Origin: Neocallimastix lanati (nom. inval.)
Lineage: Eukaryota; Neocallimastigomycota; Neocallimastigomycetes; Neocallimastigales; Neocallimastigaceae
Assembly (NCBI GenBank): GCA_016946835.1
Contig: JACVTC010000188.1
Coordinates: 124,001-188,000, forward strand
Direction: 5' to 3'
DNA length: 64,000 bases
The position numbers and the translations under genes were made by a program. The notes under the pieces are model-generated. The model was not told the origin of the DNA, ran no database searches, and saw nothing but the letters and a program-made list of their open reading frames with translations. Of this stretch, positions 1 to 10,078 are shown in pieces. Positions within the stretch are counted from its first letter, which is position 1. The number at the start of each line of letters is the position of its first letter.

Positions 1-549
1 GAAGTAGAAAACAGAAATAGGGAAATAGGTAAGTATCTCAGGTTACTCGGAGAAGAGGATTCGCAGTGGGACGAAACACTTTATAGTGCTCTTTGGGCTT
101 TAAGAACGTGCAAGAATGAAGTTACGAAACACAGCAGCTTTGAATTGTTGTATGGTCGGAGAGACTTACAACCATTCGAACTCACTGTTAATGTCGAATC
201 CAAAAATGACTGGGAAGACGAAGAAGAATTTTGGCTGAGGAAATTTATTAACCATGACCGTTGGATCCGTGAAGCAATAAAAAACATTGAAACAGCAAAC
301 AAGTTGTGGGAAGATCGTAGAAAACAAATAAAAAGAATGAGAGCAAAGTATAAGCCAGGTGATCTTGTTTTGGTCAAATTGTTCAACAGAAAGAAGCTGG
401 ATCCGTTTTCCACTGGCCCACTAAAGATCGTAAAACAAGAGTTCAATACAGTAACAGTTTGCGATCCAGTAACTGGGGAAGTTGCTGATAGAAACATTCA
501 TTTAAAAAATATTATTCCATATTTCACAGAATTGAATTTAGAAGAATAA
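1..549 (+). CDS. Element A: Pol C-terminus (integrase), partial
   Basis: Open reading frame entering from the left edge and ending at TAA 547-549, about 182 residues. It starts at the third catalytic block of a Ty3/gypsy integrase (E-V-E-N-R-N at residues 1-6; the Glu before N-R-N is the DDE glutamate), continues through A-L-W-A-L-R-T and F-E-L-L-Y-G-R, and ends with the C-terminal GPL/GPY-like domain (residues about 138-170, S-T-G-P-L-K-I-V). The enzyme would insert the element cDNA into the host genome. There is no chromodomain. The closest relatives in this window are the integrases of H and J. The rest of the element lies upstream of the window. No breaks are visible in this part. Confidence 0.93.
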   Translation, partial: EVENRNREIGKYLRLLGEEDSQWDETLYSALWALRTCKNEVTKHSSFELLYGRRDLQPFELTVNVESKNDWEDEEEFWLRKFINHDRWIREAIKNIETANKLWEDRRKQIKRMRAKYKPGDLVLVKLFNRKKLDPFSTGPLKIVKQEFNTVTVCDPVTGEVADRNIHLKNIIPYFTELNLEE

Positions 550-585
550 GGATACATATATATATACAAAAAAAAAAATTAACAG

Positions 586-619
<34 letters not shown>

Positions 620-738
620 AATAATTAAATTATATTGAAACTTCAAAACCTCAAAATTGAAATTTCAAAATCTGAATTTAAAACTTATAATTTTGAAATT
701 TATTTTATTCATTTCTTAATATTTGATAAATTTTATCT

Positions 739-814
<76 letters not shown>

Positions 815-1843
815 TATATATAAGAACTGATTATATTAGATATAATAATAAAATATATAAACATAGAGAGTATAGATAGTATAATTAACTATAATATAGA
901 CAATATAACGTAATAGATAGTATAATAATATAAATATTATATATTGAGTAAAATAATAAAATATTGATAATATAACAAATAGATAGTATAATAATATAAA
1001 TATTATATATTGAGTAAAATAATAAAATATTGATAATATAACAAATAGATAGTATAATAATATAAATATTATATATTGAGTAAAATAATAAAATATAGAT
1101 GAAATAACAAAAAGATAGTATAATAATATATATTATTAACTAAAATAACAAAATAGGTAGTATTATAATATAAAATAATATGAATGTTATAGATAAATAT
1201 AATTATATAATAATATACAAAAATAATAATAGTATATATTTTAAAACCATAGGTTCAACACTAAATTAAGACATTGATTCAAAAGATTATTTTATTTTTT
1301 TTAATTATAATTTTATTTGGATAATAATGATTATAATACATATTAATGATAATTAAAAAAGTACAAGGCGAAAAGAAAATAATGTGAACATAATGAGATT
1401 TGACAAAGAAATTTGACGTTATAAATTCTAAATTATACGATATTTCCAAATATATATATATATATTTATATAACAAATGGTAACAATGAAATTAAATCAA
1501 TTAATAAAAATAATAATTGAATGTAATTATCAATTTAAATATGTAATCATCAATTTAAATATATTATAATAATAATAATAATAATAACATAATATACATA
1601 CCTAAATAAAATAAAAAAAAAAAAAAAAAAAAAAAAAAATTCCATGAATAAGACATTTACATTGATAAACTTCACATGTTCAATGAATTAATAATTGACC
1701 AATAAAACAATAATAATTCATATAAAATTTTTTTTTTTTGAACAAAGATTAATTTTAATTAAAAAAAAAAAAAAAAAAAAAAAATACAACAACAAACTAG
1801 CAAATTTAAATAGATTTATATATATATATATATTTTTTTTTAG
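550..1843 (+). other. Element A 3' untranslated region with microsatellites
   Basis: About 1.3 kb without a credible gene between the integrase stop and the 3' end signals. It holds AAT repeats (about 583-625 and 784-812), A-runs (about 740-783, 1612-1638, 1761-1783) and a tandem array at about 912-1165. The small open frames here are only simple repeats. An untranslated tail this long is unusual beside C and E in this window, where the LTR follows the stop within about 20 bases. Confidence 0.7.
912..1165. repeat. 66-bp tandem repeat in element A 3' UTR
   Basis: A 66-bp AT-only unit starting AATAGATAGTATAATA begins at 912, 978 and 1044, followed by a diverged fourth copy from about 1110. The first three copies are nearly identical, so this is a recent tandem expansion within the 3' UTR. 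Confidence 0.8.
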
Positions 1844-1862
1844 GACTTCAAGGGACGAAGTC
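1844..1862 (+). promoter_or_regulatory. Conserved 3' hairpin before the polypurine tract (element A)
   Basis: GACTTC-AAGGGAC-GAAGTC forms a 6-bp stem with a 7-nt loop. The same 19 bases occur just before the 3' LTR of D (49170-49188) and E (56873-56891), and with one G:U-compatible change in J (33538-33556). The G-rich polypurine tract (about 1870-1881) follows and the LTR begins at 1883. Its position suggests a role in plus-strand priming, RNA 3' processing or packaging; the role is inferred. Confidence 0.75.
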
Positions 1863-1882
1863 TAGGCTAAGCGGGGGCGTCT

Positions 1883-2428
1883 TGATGCAGTATTTAAATA
1901 AAAAGAGAATATTATCAAGAAATAAAATTAAATATAATAAATAATTAGTTAAATTATAAATGTATATTATAATAATAAATAGTAATATAAAAATTATTAA
2001 ATTTATTTAATTAGTTAATAGCCAATAGGATTTAATTTATAGTAAATTAGAAATTAGAAATATAAAAGAAAAATTATTATAATTCTTTAAAGAAAAGGGA
2101 GGTTTTTTTATTTGGAAAAAAATAGAGATAAAATTGGTTAAAATAAATATATTTGGGGAATATATTTATTTATCAAAAATTTTAATAGTAATAAGTTAGT
2201 TAGAAATAAATAATTAATAAGATCTTTAATAACATTTTATTATAAAATTTGTATTACGACATAAATAATTTAAATAAATAAATAAAACGACAAAACTATA
2301 ATTTTTTTTATATTTTGTTTTAATATTAACGTGTATTGTAATTATATATTTTTATATTAGAATATATTTTTATTTAATACAATCTTTCTAACCACAAAAA
2401 CATTGATACTTATAAAAATAACGTATCA
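1883..2428 (+). repeat. Element A 3' LTR
   Basis: Starts TGATGC directly after the polypurine tract and ends GTATCA, giving TG...CA termini with a short terminal inverted repeat as in LTRs D and F. About 546 bp. The last 25 bases contain a GATAC...GTATC inverted repeat (2405-2427). The partner 5' LTR lies outside the window, so the right boundary rests on similarity to other LTR ends. It stops 50 bp from the 3' end of tRNA 1. Confidence 0.7.
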
Positions 2429-2467
2429 AAATAAATAAAAAAAAATAATAAACATAGAACAAAAAGC

Positions 2468-2471
2468 AAAA
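2468..2471 (-). terminator. Pol III terminator of tRNA 1
   Basis: On the minus strand a TTTT run lies 7 nt past the discriminator base, with a second T5 run at 2461-2465. tRNA 2 has a TTTT run at the same distance (36491-36494). Confidence 0.7.
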
Positions 2472-2478
2472 TTTATAT

Positions 2479-2571
2479 TGCTCATGGCGGGGGTCGAACC
2501 CGCGATCTTCGCGTTGCATAAGAGGTACTCCCTTATAAGCACGACGCCTTAAACCTCTAGGCTACACGAGC
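2479..2571 (-). tRNA. tRNA-Ile(UAU) with 19-nt intron, copy 1
   Basis: Full cloverleaf read on the minus strand from 2571: 7-bp acceptor (one G:U pair), 4-bp D stem, 5-bp anticodon stem (one G:U pair), loop CTTATAA with U33 and anticodon UAU (2535-2537), T arm GCGGG-TTCGACC-CCCGC, and discriminator A at 2479. A 19-nt intron follows position 37 and contains CTTAT, which can pair with the anticodon region, as in canonical eukaryotic tRNA introns. It decodes AUA, a codon this AT-rich genome should use often. Internal A and B boxes are present. It anchors LTR array 1. Confidence 0.95.
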
Positions 2572-2587
2572 TGCTTAAAAAATGATT

Positions 2588-2636
2588 TGTAATAATTCTA
2601 TTAAGAACTAACTCAAAATAGAATTATTAACTACAA
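2588..2636 (+). repeat. G1 LTR, first 49 bp (split by element B)
   Basis: Begins TGTAATAATTC, 16 bp upstream of the tRNA 1 5' end, and matches the start of the intact G6 LTR (49895 on). It breaks at TACAA (2632-2636) where element B begins. The rest of the same LTR is found inverted at 8384-9216, ending with the complementary copy TTGTA (9212-9216). Confidence 0.85.
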
Positions 2637-3371
2637 TGTCGAAATTACAACTGAATTAAATTTCAATTTCAATTAATTTCAATTAAAATTATTAAAAACA
2701 AAATAATTAATAAAAATTTATAATTCATTAATTATTCTTTAAATTTTATTTATTTTATAATATTATAAGTTATTTGATCATCTTAGGACCAGCTTAGGCC
2801 TACTGATTCTAATGATATCATATTAAACTTAAATATTATTAATAAATAAAATATTTATTAACATGAATCATTTGGTCATGTCATCCTTGATTCATAAATT
2901 AATGTTTATGTATTAATTTATGTTATATTGATTTAATTAATTATTAATTATTAATTACTATATTAAATATTTAAATTTAATATTATATTATATATATTAG
3001 CTAATATATTAGATTAAAAAATATAATTTATTTATATTAAACATATTCTTATACTAAATATTATTATTATCAACTTTATATTATTATTATCAATATTCTC
3101 AAACCTACAAAGTATAAAAAGAAAATTCAAATTTATCTTTTTGTCCTTTGTAAGGTTATAGTTAACCTATTATAATATAACTATATATTTTTATTAATAA
3201 ATAAAAATTTTTATCATATCAAACCAATTATTAGTTTTAATTAAGTGTTAAATTAACAAATTTAACTTTATAACTCTTTTATTTTAGTAATTTACTTATA
3301 TCTATATAGTTATATTATATAGATATATCAACCTGATTCCTCGTTAAATTCAACCTGTTTACTTTTTAACA
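2637..3371 (+). repeat. Element B 5' LTR
   Basis: 735 bp with TG...CA ends (TGTCGAAATT to TTTTTAACA). Contains a TATA box at 3113-3120 and, 37 bp later, GTAAGGTTAT (3150-3159), the likely transcript start and self-primer. Near-identical copies are at 7457-8191 and inverted at 9217-9951. Confidence 0.95.
3113..3159 (+). promoter_or_regulatory. Element B LTR promoter: TATA box and predicted RNA 5' end
   Basis: TATAAAAA at 3113-3120, then GTAAGGTTAT at 3150-3159. The latter is the exact complement of the ten bases after the LTR (ATAACCTTAC, 3372-3381). In the Tf1/sushi group the first bases of the transcript fold back on the primer-binding site to prime reverse transcription; this geometry fits that mode and places the start of transcription near 3150. 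Confidence 0.7.
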
Positions 3372-3381
3372 ATAACCTTAC
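3372..3381 (+). promoter_or_regulatory. Element B primer-binding site (self-priming type)
   Basis: ATAACCTTAC directly abuts the LTR. No TGG-type tRNA primer site is visible in the 34-nt leader before the gag ATG. It complements 3150-3159 over ten bases, supporting self-priming. Confidence 0.7.
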
Positions 3382-3405
3382 CTTAGAAAAGAGAATCACC
3401 TTGAT

Positions 3406-4485
3406 ATGTCCCTTTATAATAACGTGTGGGCAAACTCCTATCCTGACTTTGCTCCTATGTCGGAAGTAAATAAGCTAAGAACAGACGCTCAGATTACTGT
3501 CTCTGAACTGGCAAAAGATGCAGAAGTTACATTCTTATCAAGAGAAGATTTTAATAAATATAATGAAGATCTTCAAAAGAAACTTTTTACTTTAAATAGG
3601 GATAACAAGAATATCATAAAACAACTTTCTTCTATTACCAGCATTTTAAATCAGAAATTCGATTTTATTCCTAATGTTAATGCTTCTCAAAATCAAGATG
3701 ATAACGCTTCTATATCAACAAGAAGAGAGGCAGACAATGATGTAATAATGAGGAATACTATTCCCAATACACTTCAAGAAGTCCCAGAACCTGGATTTTT
3801 CACTGGGGATACTAAGGAAACCGATCTCTTTTGTCAGCTCTGTGAAGATACTTTTAAGACTTATCCTAACTGTGAATCTACTATGGATGTAAAAATTAAT
3901 TATGTTAAGTCACGCTTAAGAGATGGTGCTCGTAATTGGTATTATGCCAAATATAAAGATAGAAGTCCAGCAACATTAGAAGAATTGATTAAAGAATTAA
4001 GGAAAGCTTTTAATAATGTTGCCTGTAAGAAATTAGCCATGATCCAACTCGCAAAAATTTCTCACACATTTGGGAAAATTAATGATTATATTGATGAATT
4101 TCGAACCCTTACAACATGTTTGAATTGGAATGAAGAAGCTTTAGTTTTATTCTTTTATAATGGATTGCACCCAAGGTTCCAGGAAGAAATAGAAAAAATG
4201 GATGAATTTCCTTCTGATCTTAGTACTATTTATACTAGATGTATTCTTTACGAAAATTCCTTGAAATCTAAAGGTCAATTAAAATCTAATGGTAATAAAA
4301 ATTTAAAGAAAAAGCCTTCTAATGTCCACAATAACAACAACAACAATAATAATAAATATAATAATAATAACAATTATAACAAATATTATAATAATAATTA
4401 TAATAAAGTCCATAATAATAATAACTTTAATAAAATTAATAATAACAGTAATAATAGTACAAATAATAATAATTCAAAAAACTAA
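3406..4485 (+). CDS. Element B Gag
   Basis: 359 residues. The ATG at 3406 is the first in the transcript after a 34-nt leader. Residues about 120-300 resemble retrotransposon gag cores ([33 protein letters not shown]). The tail (about 310-359) is Asn-rich with Lys and Tyr. No CCHC zinc knuckle is present, which is known in some chromovirus Gags. The protein would form the cytoplasmic virus-like particle and package RNA. The stop codon lies directly after the slippery heptamer AAAAAAC, so read-through into Pol uses a -1 shift. Confidence 0.9.
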   Translation: MSLYNNVWANSYPDFAPMSEVNKLRTDAQITVSELAKDAEVTFLSREDFNKYNEDLQKKLFTLNRDNKNIIKQLSSITSILNQKFDFIPNVNASQNQDDNASISTRREADNDVIMRNTIPNTLQEVPEPGFFTGDTKETDLFCQLCEDTFKTYPNCESTMDVKINYVKSRLRDGARNWYYAKYKDRSPATLEELIKELRKAFNNVACKKLAMIQLAKISHTFGKINDYIDEFRTLTTCLNWNEEALVLFFYNGLHPRFQEEIEKMDEFPSDLSTIYTRCILYENSLKSKGQLKSNGNKNLKKKPSNVHNNNNNNNNKYNNNNNYNKYYNNNYNKVHNNNNFNKINNNSNNSTNNNNSKN

Positions 4486-4508
4486 ATGAAGGACTTCACT
4501 CGGAGTCC
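4476..4508 (+). promoter_or_regulatory. -1 frameshift signal, element B
   Basis: Slippery A-AAA-AAC (4476-4482) is in phase with gag, whose stop follows at once. An 8-nt spacer leads to a hairpin GGACT (4491-4495), 8-nt loop, AGTCC (4504-4508). The -1 frame then has no stop up to the protease. The heptamer and stem differ from those of C, D, E, H and J, but the geometry is the same. Confidence 0.75.
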
Positions 4509-5864
4509 AATTCATCAAAAAATGTAAAAACAATTTATTATAACTTTCCTTCATTTGATAACATCACAACCCAAAAACTACCTTCAACTTTTCTTTTATT
4601 CCATTGCTACATTCCAACAAGACTACCAATTAATAATAATAAATTAAAAATTAAAAATAACCAAAAAATTACATCTGAATCTATGCTAGATTCTGGATCA
4701 TTTTGTAATTTTATTACAAAAAATTTAGTTCAAAAACTAAATTTAAAAATTTATAATTTAAAAAATAAAATTTCAGTCAAAGGTATATCTGGTTCTACTA
4801 CTAAGATAGATCAGTACGTTTGGCTAAAATTTCAAATAAAAATACAAAAGAATAAAAAATTTTATTTTAAAAATTACAATGAAAAATTTCTAATAACAAA
4901 TTGCATACCAACTGATCTACTTTTTGGTAATCAATTCATGCGAAAATTCAAAATTCACTATAATTATGATAAGAATATATTATATTCTTACTTAAATTAT
5001 TATTTTTCAAAAAAAAATAACAAAAATCCTAATAAATATTGCAAAAACAATTTATATCTACAGTCGATGAAAAATAAAATTTTAAAAAATTATTTACTTT
5101 TTTATAAATCAATAAAAAAATTTAATTATAAAAATTTTTCAAAAAATTTAAAAAAATTTGATCAGAAGTTTAATTATAATAAAAAATTTTTTAATAAAAA
5201 ACTTAATAACCTTAACCTTAATAAATTTTCAAAATTTTGTGATAAATTTAATTATAAAAAATTTTTTAATAAAAATCATTATTTTATTAATAAATATAAA
5301 TATTATTTCAAAAAACAAAATAAATATTTAAAAAACAATTTTAATTTAAACAATGACTATAATTACAATTTTTTAATATATTCCTTCTTATCAAATAAAG
5401 AAATTAATAAAAATGACAATGAAGATCCAAATATTGAAGATATTCCGCCTCAATATCGCGATCTATTTATTGTTTTTAGTAAAGCCGAAGCCGATAAACT
5501 TCCCCCACATCGTTTAACCGACTGCAAAATAGTGCTGGAGAAGGACGCTTCCCTTCACTATGGTCCAATCTATCCCTTAACCGAAGAGGAAAATAAAGTT
5601 TTGAAAGAATATATAAAAGAAAACCTAAAAAAAGGATTTATTAGACCATCTGAATCACCTGCAGGTTATCCAGTTCTATTCCAAAAGAAAAAAGATGGTA
5701 CACTTCGGTTATGCGTAGACTATAGGAAGTTAAACGCTGTTACTATAAGAAACTCGTACCCCATACCTCTTATTAATGAAATTATTGAAAAGGTTAAAGG
5801 AGCAAAGTATTTTACAAAATTAGATTTACGTTCAGCCTCCCGGATTCAAAGGGATATACGGTAA
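4476..5864 (+). pseudogene. Element B Pol, part 1: protease and RT N-terminus
   Basis: Entered by -1 frameshift and open to TAA at 5862-5864. The retropepsin motif is L-D-S-G-S (D at about 4688) with L-L-F-G-N-Q-F at about 4920. A long Lys/Asn/Phe/Tyr-rich spacer covers about 4990-5410. The RT thumb/fingers region follows: [25 protein letters not shown] and, at 5811-5835, F-T-K-L-D-L-R-S-A with the first RT catalytic Asp. The sequence then jumps into integrase, so palm motif YxDD, RNase H and the integrase zinc domain are missing. The last nine codons are out-of-frame readthrough. Protease may be functional; RT cannot be. Confidence 0.88.
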
Positions 5865-6868
5865 TAATGGTTGTAGTGGATCGTTTCTCTAAAATGATTC
5901 ACTTAATACCTTTCAAACAAATTCCTGATGCAAAACAAACTGCCAAAGCATTTATGAATAATGTTTATAAATTACATGGCCTTCCTTATGATATGTATAC
6001 AGATAGAGGTCCTCAGTTTACAAGTGCACTTTGGAAAGAATTCATGAAATTACTTAATATTAAATCCAAATTAGCTACAACAGATCATCATGAGACTGTT
6101 GGTCAAGTTGAGAGATGTAACTCCTTTATTGAACAGTATTTAAGAGCTTATTCAAGATCTTATTATCACGACGATTGGATTAATTGGATCTATCTTGCAG
6201 AGTTCGCTTATAATAATTCAGTCAATGAATCTACAAAAGAAACACCTTTCTTTATTAACTATGGATTTCATCCATCTATGGACGAATATTTCTTACTACC
6301 CCAAGTTGATACTAATAGTAAATTTATTAAAAATGTAAGTACAAGTTTTAATCATATTAAAGATGTCTTATTAAGATCTAAAGAATTATATAAAAATTAT
6401 GCGGATAAGAAAAGGATGCCACCTCCTGTAATAAAAGAAGGTGACTTGGTTTGGATTCAAGCACCTCCTTCTTTAAATATTGAAGATTGTTCTAAACTCG
6501 CTCCTTGCAAATATGGACCTTACAAGGTAATCGATGTTTTAGAGAATAATAATTATAAAATTGATCTTAAAAAGTCACCTTTTCCAAAACATCATCCAAT
6601 CTTTCATATCTCTGAATTGGAACCTTATGTCCCAACTCCGCAAAAGTTTTTAAATAGAAGTTCGCACAATGAATCCATTAATGATATTATTGAAATTTCT
6701 GGATTTAGGACAAACTACAAGAAAAACTGCTACGAATATAGAGTTAGATACAAATATAAAAGTTCAAGTAATTGGGTGCCTTCTTATGAAGTTGAAAATA
6801 ATCCAAGGAATCAAAGAATATATCAAGAATATTTAAAGAATAATAGAAAATTCACTTCTCTTTCTTAT

Positions 6869-6874
<6 letters not shown>
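5837..6874 (+). pseudogene. Element B Pol, part 2: integrase core, C-terminus and chromodomain-like end
   Basis: Frame continues from a deletion junction near 5837, where L-P-D-S-K-G-Y-T, a conserved integrase block, directly follows RT motif A. Visible: V-V-V-D-R-F-S-K, T-D-R-G-P-Q-F-T (second catalytic Asp, about 6000), V-G-Q-V-E-R-C (catalytic Glu, about 6108; the usual T-N-G is E-T-V-G), A-E-F-A-Y-N-N-S, GPYKV domain and H-P-I-F-H-I-S-E-L-E-P. The last about 60 residues (Y-E-Y-R-V-R-Y-K-Y, N-W-V-P) look like a diverged chromodomain. The first Asp and the HHCC domain were deleted. It lies in a different frame from part 1, so both cannot be one protein. Confidence 0.88.
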
Positions 6875-6933
<59 letters not shown>

Positions 6934-7420
6934 ATTATACTTAAGCTATAAATAGTATATTAAATAATAATAATATTTCAAAATTAAATTAGTTAATTTA
7001 AAATTTTACATTTCAAAATTTCAAAAATTTTTAAAAAATCGAAATTTAATAATACTTTATTTATTTTTACATTATTATATTCATTAAATTATAAATTTTC
7101 ACTATATTTAAAAATTTTCAATTTAATGCATAAAATTAAGATGAAATTTCAATTTCAATTTCAAAATTTCAATTTTACATTTTTTCAACGAAATTTTTAA
7201 TAAAATTCACACCATTATATTTCTCGATATTTAATTTTATAACAAAATTTTAATTTCAGTAAATTTTGACAATTTCGAAATTTCCATGAAATGGCCACTT
7301 GTAATGTGTTCTTTAAAGGACTCATGTGACCTTTTTACTTCAAAAAAAAAAAAAAAAAAAAAAAAATTTTTAAAATATACAATTTTATAAATATAATAAT
7401 TTCTTTATGTAACGTTACAC
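6875..7420 (+). other. Element B 3' untranslated region
   Basis: Noncoding AT-rich tail with A-runs (about 6873-6930 and 7341-7366). Many short AAATTTC/GAAATTT words occur, giving weak inverted repeats; nothing specific is recognised. Confidence 0.6.
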
Positions 7421-7443
7421 AAAATCGTCTGGAATCCGATTTT
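7421..7443 (+). promoter_or_regulatory. Pre-polypurine-tract hairpin, element B
   Basis: AAAATCG - TCTGGAATC - CGATTTT: 7-bp stem with a 9-nt loop, followed by the purine-rich GTGGAAGGG and the LTR at 7457. Element I has the same loop (one base different) with a different, compensated stem at 15346-15366, so the structure rather than the stem sequence is conserved. Confidence 0.7.
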
Positions 7444-7456
7444 TGTGGAAGGGCGT

Positions 7457-8191
7457 TGTCGAAATTACAACTGAATTAAATTTCAATTTCAATTAATTTC
7501 AATTAAAATTATTAAAAACAAAATAATTAATAAAAATTTATAATTCATTAATTATTCTTTAAATTTTATTTATTTTATAATATTGTAAGTTATTTGATCA
7601 TCTTAGGACCAGCTTAGGCCTACTGATTCTAATGATATCATATTAAACTTAAATATTATTAATAAATAAAATATTTATTAACATGAATCATTTGGTCATG
7701 TCATCCTTGATTCATAAATTAATGTTTATGTATTAATTTATGTTATATTGATTTAATTAATTATTAATTATTAATTACTATATTAAATATTTAAATTTAA
7801 TATTATATTATATATATTAGCTAATATATTAGATTAAAAAATATAATTTATTTATATTAAACATATTCTTATACTAAATATTATTATTATCAACTTTATA
7901 TTATTATTATCAATATTCTCAAACCTACAAAGTATAAAAAGAAAATTCAAATTTATCTTTTTGTCATTTGTAAGGTTATAGTTAACCTATTATAATATAA
8001 CTATATATTTTTATTAATAAATAAAAATTTTTATCATATCAAACCAATTATTAGTTTTAATTAAGTGTTAAATTAACAAATTTAACTTTATAACTCTTTT
8101 ATTTTAGTAATTTACTTATATCTATATAGTTATATTATATAGATATATCAACCTGATTCCTCGTTAAATTCAACCTGTTTACTTTTTAACA
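7457..8191 (+). repeat. Element B 3' LTR (left breakpoint of inversion)
   Basis: 735 bp, direct copy of 2637-3371, with about two private differences (near 7585 and 7966). It is followed not by the expected TACAA but by AAATT (8192-8196), the complement of the duplication found on the far side of the inverted B LTR (9952-9956). Confidence 0.92.
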
Positions 8192-8379
8192 AAATTTTAT
8201 AATTAAAACTTTTCCTTATCAATTTTAGTGTTTCGTCTATTATAATTCGTTATAATAAACTCGATAATTAGAAAGAACCATAGGTAAGTATGATTCTTTT
8301 CTAAACCTTTAATATTAGCAGTTAGAGCTAATATTAATGATTAATAATTTAATTATAATTTTTTAATTAAATTATTACA
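8192..8379 (-). repeat. G2 LTR, first ~188 bp (inverted)
   Basis: Read on the minus strand from 8379 it begins TGTAATAATTTAATT and runs to the AATTT duplication of the B solo LTR. It is the start of a diverged G-type LTR whose later parts are at 9952-9988 and 21347-22130. Spacer TCAT (8380-8383, minus strand) separates it from G1. Confidence 0.75.
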
Positions 8380-8383
8380 ATGA

Positions 8384-9216
8384 TGTAAGAATCTATAATT
8401 ATTTGTTAGCAAATAATTATATTTTCTTAGTTAAGTTATTATAACTATAACTTTATTTAATTACATATAATATTTATTAAATTTATTTAATTTAATTTTA
8501 AATATTCATTAATTTAACAAAATTTATTTAATTAATTTTAAATAATATATTTACAATATGCTAAATTCTCTACTGTAACTAATGTATTTTGTATTGTATT
8601 TTATTCTGTATTTTATAATGTATTCTGTATTTTATAATGTATTCTGTATTTTATTAACTATTTAATTTTATATTTTTAATATAAGGATAAATTATATGAT
8701 CGAAATATCTTTTATTATTTTATTCTTTTATTTTCGATCATTAGATTGGAAAATCGGTTAATTAAGATTTTTTCCAATTACTTTTTAGAAGTAATCGGTT
8801 TTACTTAATTAATGCGATGATCGATATGGATAGAATATCGATCGAAAACTTATCTAGGTTTTTCTATCTAATCTTTTCCTAGATAAGAGATTTGTTAAGA
8901 TTAGAAAACCCTTTCTTATTTAACCTTATTTTCATAAAAAAATATAAATAAGGCTCTTGAGTTCTCTTTGAGAAATCAAGAGTTATTATTATAAAAAACA
9001 TAGTTATAATAGTAACATTTTTATATTTTTAACTTTAATAAATTAATAAAAATATTTTATTCAAAAACATATTTTTAAGATCAATTTATACAAACAATTC
9101 TTCTCTTACATTTTGTGTTATTATTATAATTAATTTTATAATAAACTCTACATTAAAGGTAAAAAAATTTATTTTATTTTATTTTCTCAACTTAATGAAT
9201 TAGTCGTTAAGTTGTA
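8384..9216 (-). repeat. G1 LTR, remaining ~830 bp (inverted)
   Basis: Reverse complement of the G6 family LTR: it starts TGTAAGAATCTATAATT at 8384 (the LTR 3' end) and includes the family hairpins, e.g. CTCTTGATTTCTC... near 8953-8981 and CCTAGATAAG near 8878-8887. It joins the 2588-2636 piece through the duplicated TACAA. Confidence 0.87.
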
Positions 9217-9951
9217 TGTTAAAAAGTAAACAGGTTGAATTTAACGAGGAATCAGGTTGATATATCTATATAATATAACTATATAGATATAAGTAAATTA
9301 CTAAAATAAAAGAGTTATAAAGTTAAATTTGTTAATTTAACACTTAATTAAAACTAATAATTGGTTTGATATGATAAAAATTTTTATTTATTAATAAAAA
9401 TATATAGTTATATTATAATAGGTTAACTATAACCTTACAAAGGACAAAAAGATAAATTTGAATTTTCTTTTTATACTTTGTAGGTTTGAGAATATTGATA
9501 ATAATAATATAAAGTTGATAATAATAATATTTAGTATAAGAATATGTTTAATATAAATAAATTATATTTTTTAATCTAATATATTAGCTAATATATATAA
9601 TATAATATTAAATTTAAATATTTAATATAGTAATTAATAATTAATAATTAATTAAATCAATATAACATAAATTAATACATAAACATTAATTTATGAATCA
9701 AGGATGACATGACCAAATGATTCATGTTAATAAATATTTTATTTATTAATAATATTTAAGTTTAATATGATATCATTAGAATCAGTAGGCCTAAGCTGGT
9801 CCTAAGATGATCAAATAACTTATAATATTATAAAATAAATAAAATTTAAAGAATAATTAATGAATTATAAATTTTTATTAATTATTTTGTTTTTAATAAT
9901 TTTAATTGAAATTAATTGAAATTGAAATTTAATTCAGTTGTAATTTCGACA
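9217..9951 (-). repeat. Solo element-B LTR, inverted
   Basis: Exact-length (735 bp) reverse complement of the B LTR. At the two sites where the direct B LTRs differ, it matches the 5' LTR. Flanked by TTGTA on the left and AATTT on the right, which do not match each other because of the inversion. Confidence 0.93.
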
Positions 9952-9988
9952 AATTTGTTTTATTAAAATAATTTGTTTTATTATTTAT
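9952..9988 (+). repeat. G2 LTR, short middle piece
   Basis: 37 bp between the B solo LTR and element I, beginning AATTTG and ending with TTTAT, the left copy of element I's target duplication. It joins to 21347 on. Confidence 0.7.
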
Positions 9989-10023
9989 TGTAACGAAACT
10001 CATAACTAGTAAATTAGTAACTA

Positions 10024-10078
10024 TGGTTCAATTGTAAGTTACCATAACCATCGGGCTGAACCCTTAGGGTTCGACACC
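10024..10078 (+). promoter_or_regulatory. tRNA-like A box/B box pair inside element I LTR
   Basis: TGGTTCAATTG (A box, 10024-10034; TGGTTCAATGG in LTRs 2 and 3) and GGTTCGACACC (B box, 10068-10078) start 44 bp apart, the spacing of a tRNA gene. A GG-containing D-like loop and a TTCGA T-like loop can be drawn, but the acceptor arm does not pair. It may be a decayed tRNA fragment with Pol III promoter potential. Copies: 15416-15470 and 20808-20862. Confidence 0.5.

Larger units (their letters stand above)
2637..8191 (+). mobile_element. Element B: Ty3/gypsy chromovirus with RT-integrase deletion
   Basis: Two direct 735-bp LTRs (2637-3371 and 7457-8191) flank gag and a broken pol. The LTRs differ at only about two positions by eye, so the insertion is recent. 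It inserted into the G1 LTR; the 5-bp duplication TACAA is seen at the left junction and, because of a later inversion, on the far side of the inverted segment. The element retains gag, protease, the RT N-terminus and the integrase core, but lacks the RT active site, RNase H and integrase N-terminus, so it needs RT supplied in trans. Confidence 0.92.
7457..9951. other. Segment inverted by recombination between opposed B LTRs
   Basis: Order: B LTR (+), G2 start (reversed), spacer, G1 remainder (reversed), B LTR (-). The flanks TACAA/TTGTA and AAATT/AATTT are paired crosswise. Flipping the segment restores element B inside G1 with TACAA on both sides and a solo B LTR inside G2 with AATTT on both sides. 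Confidence 0.82.
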
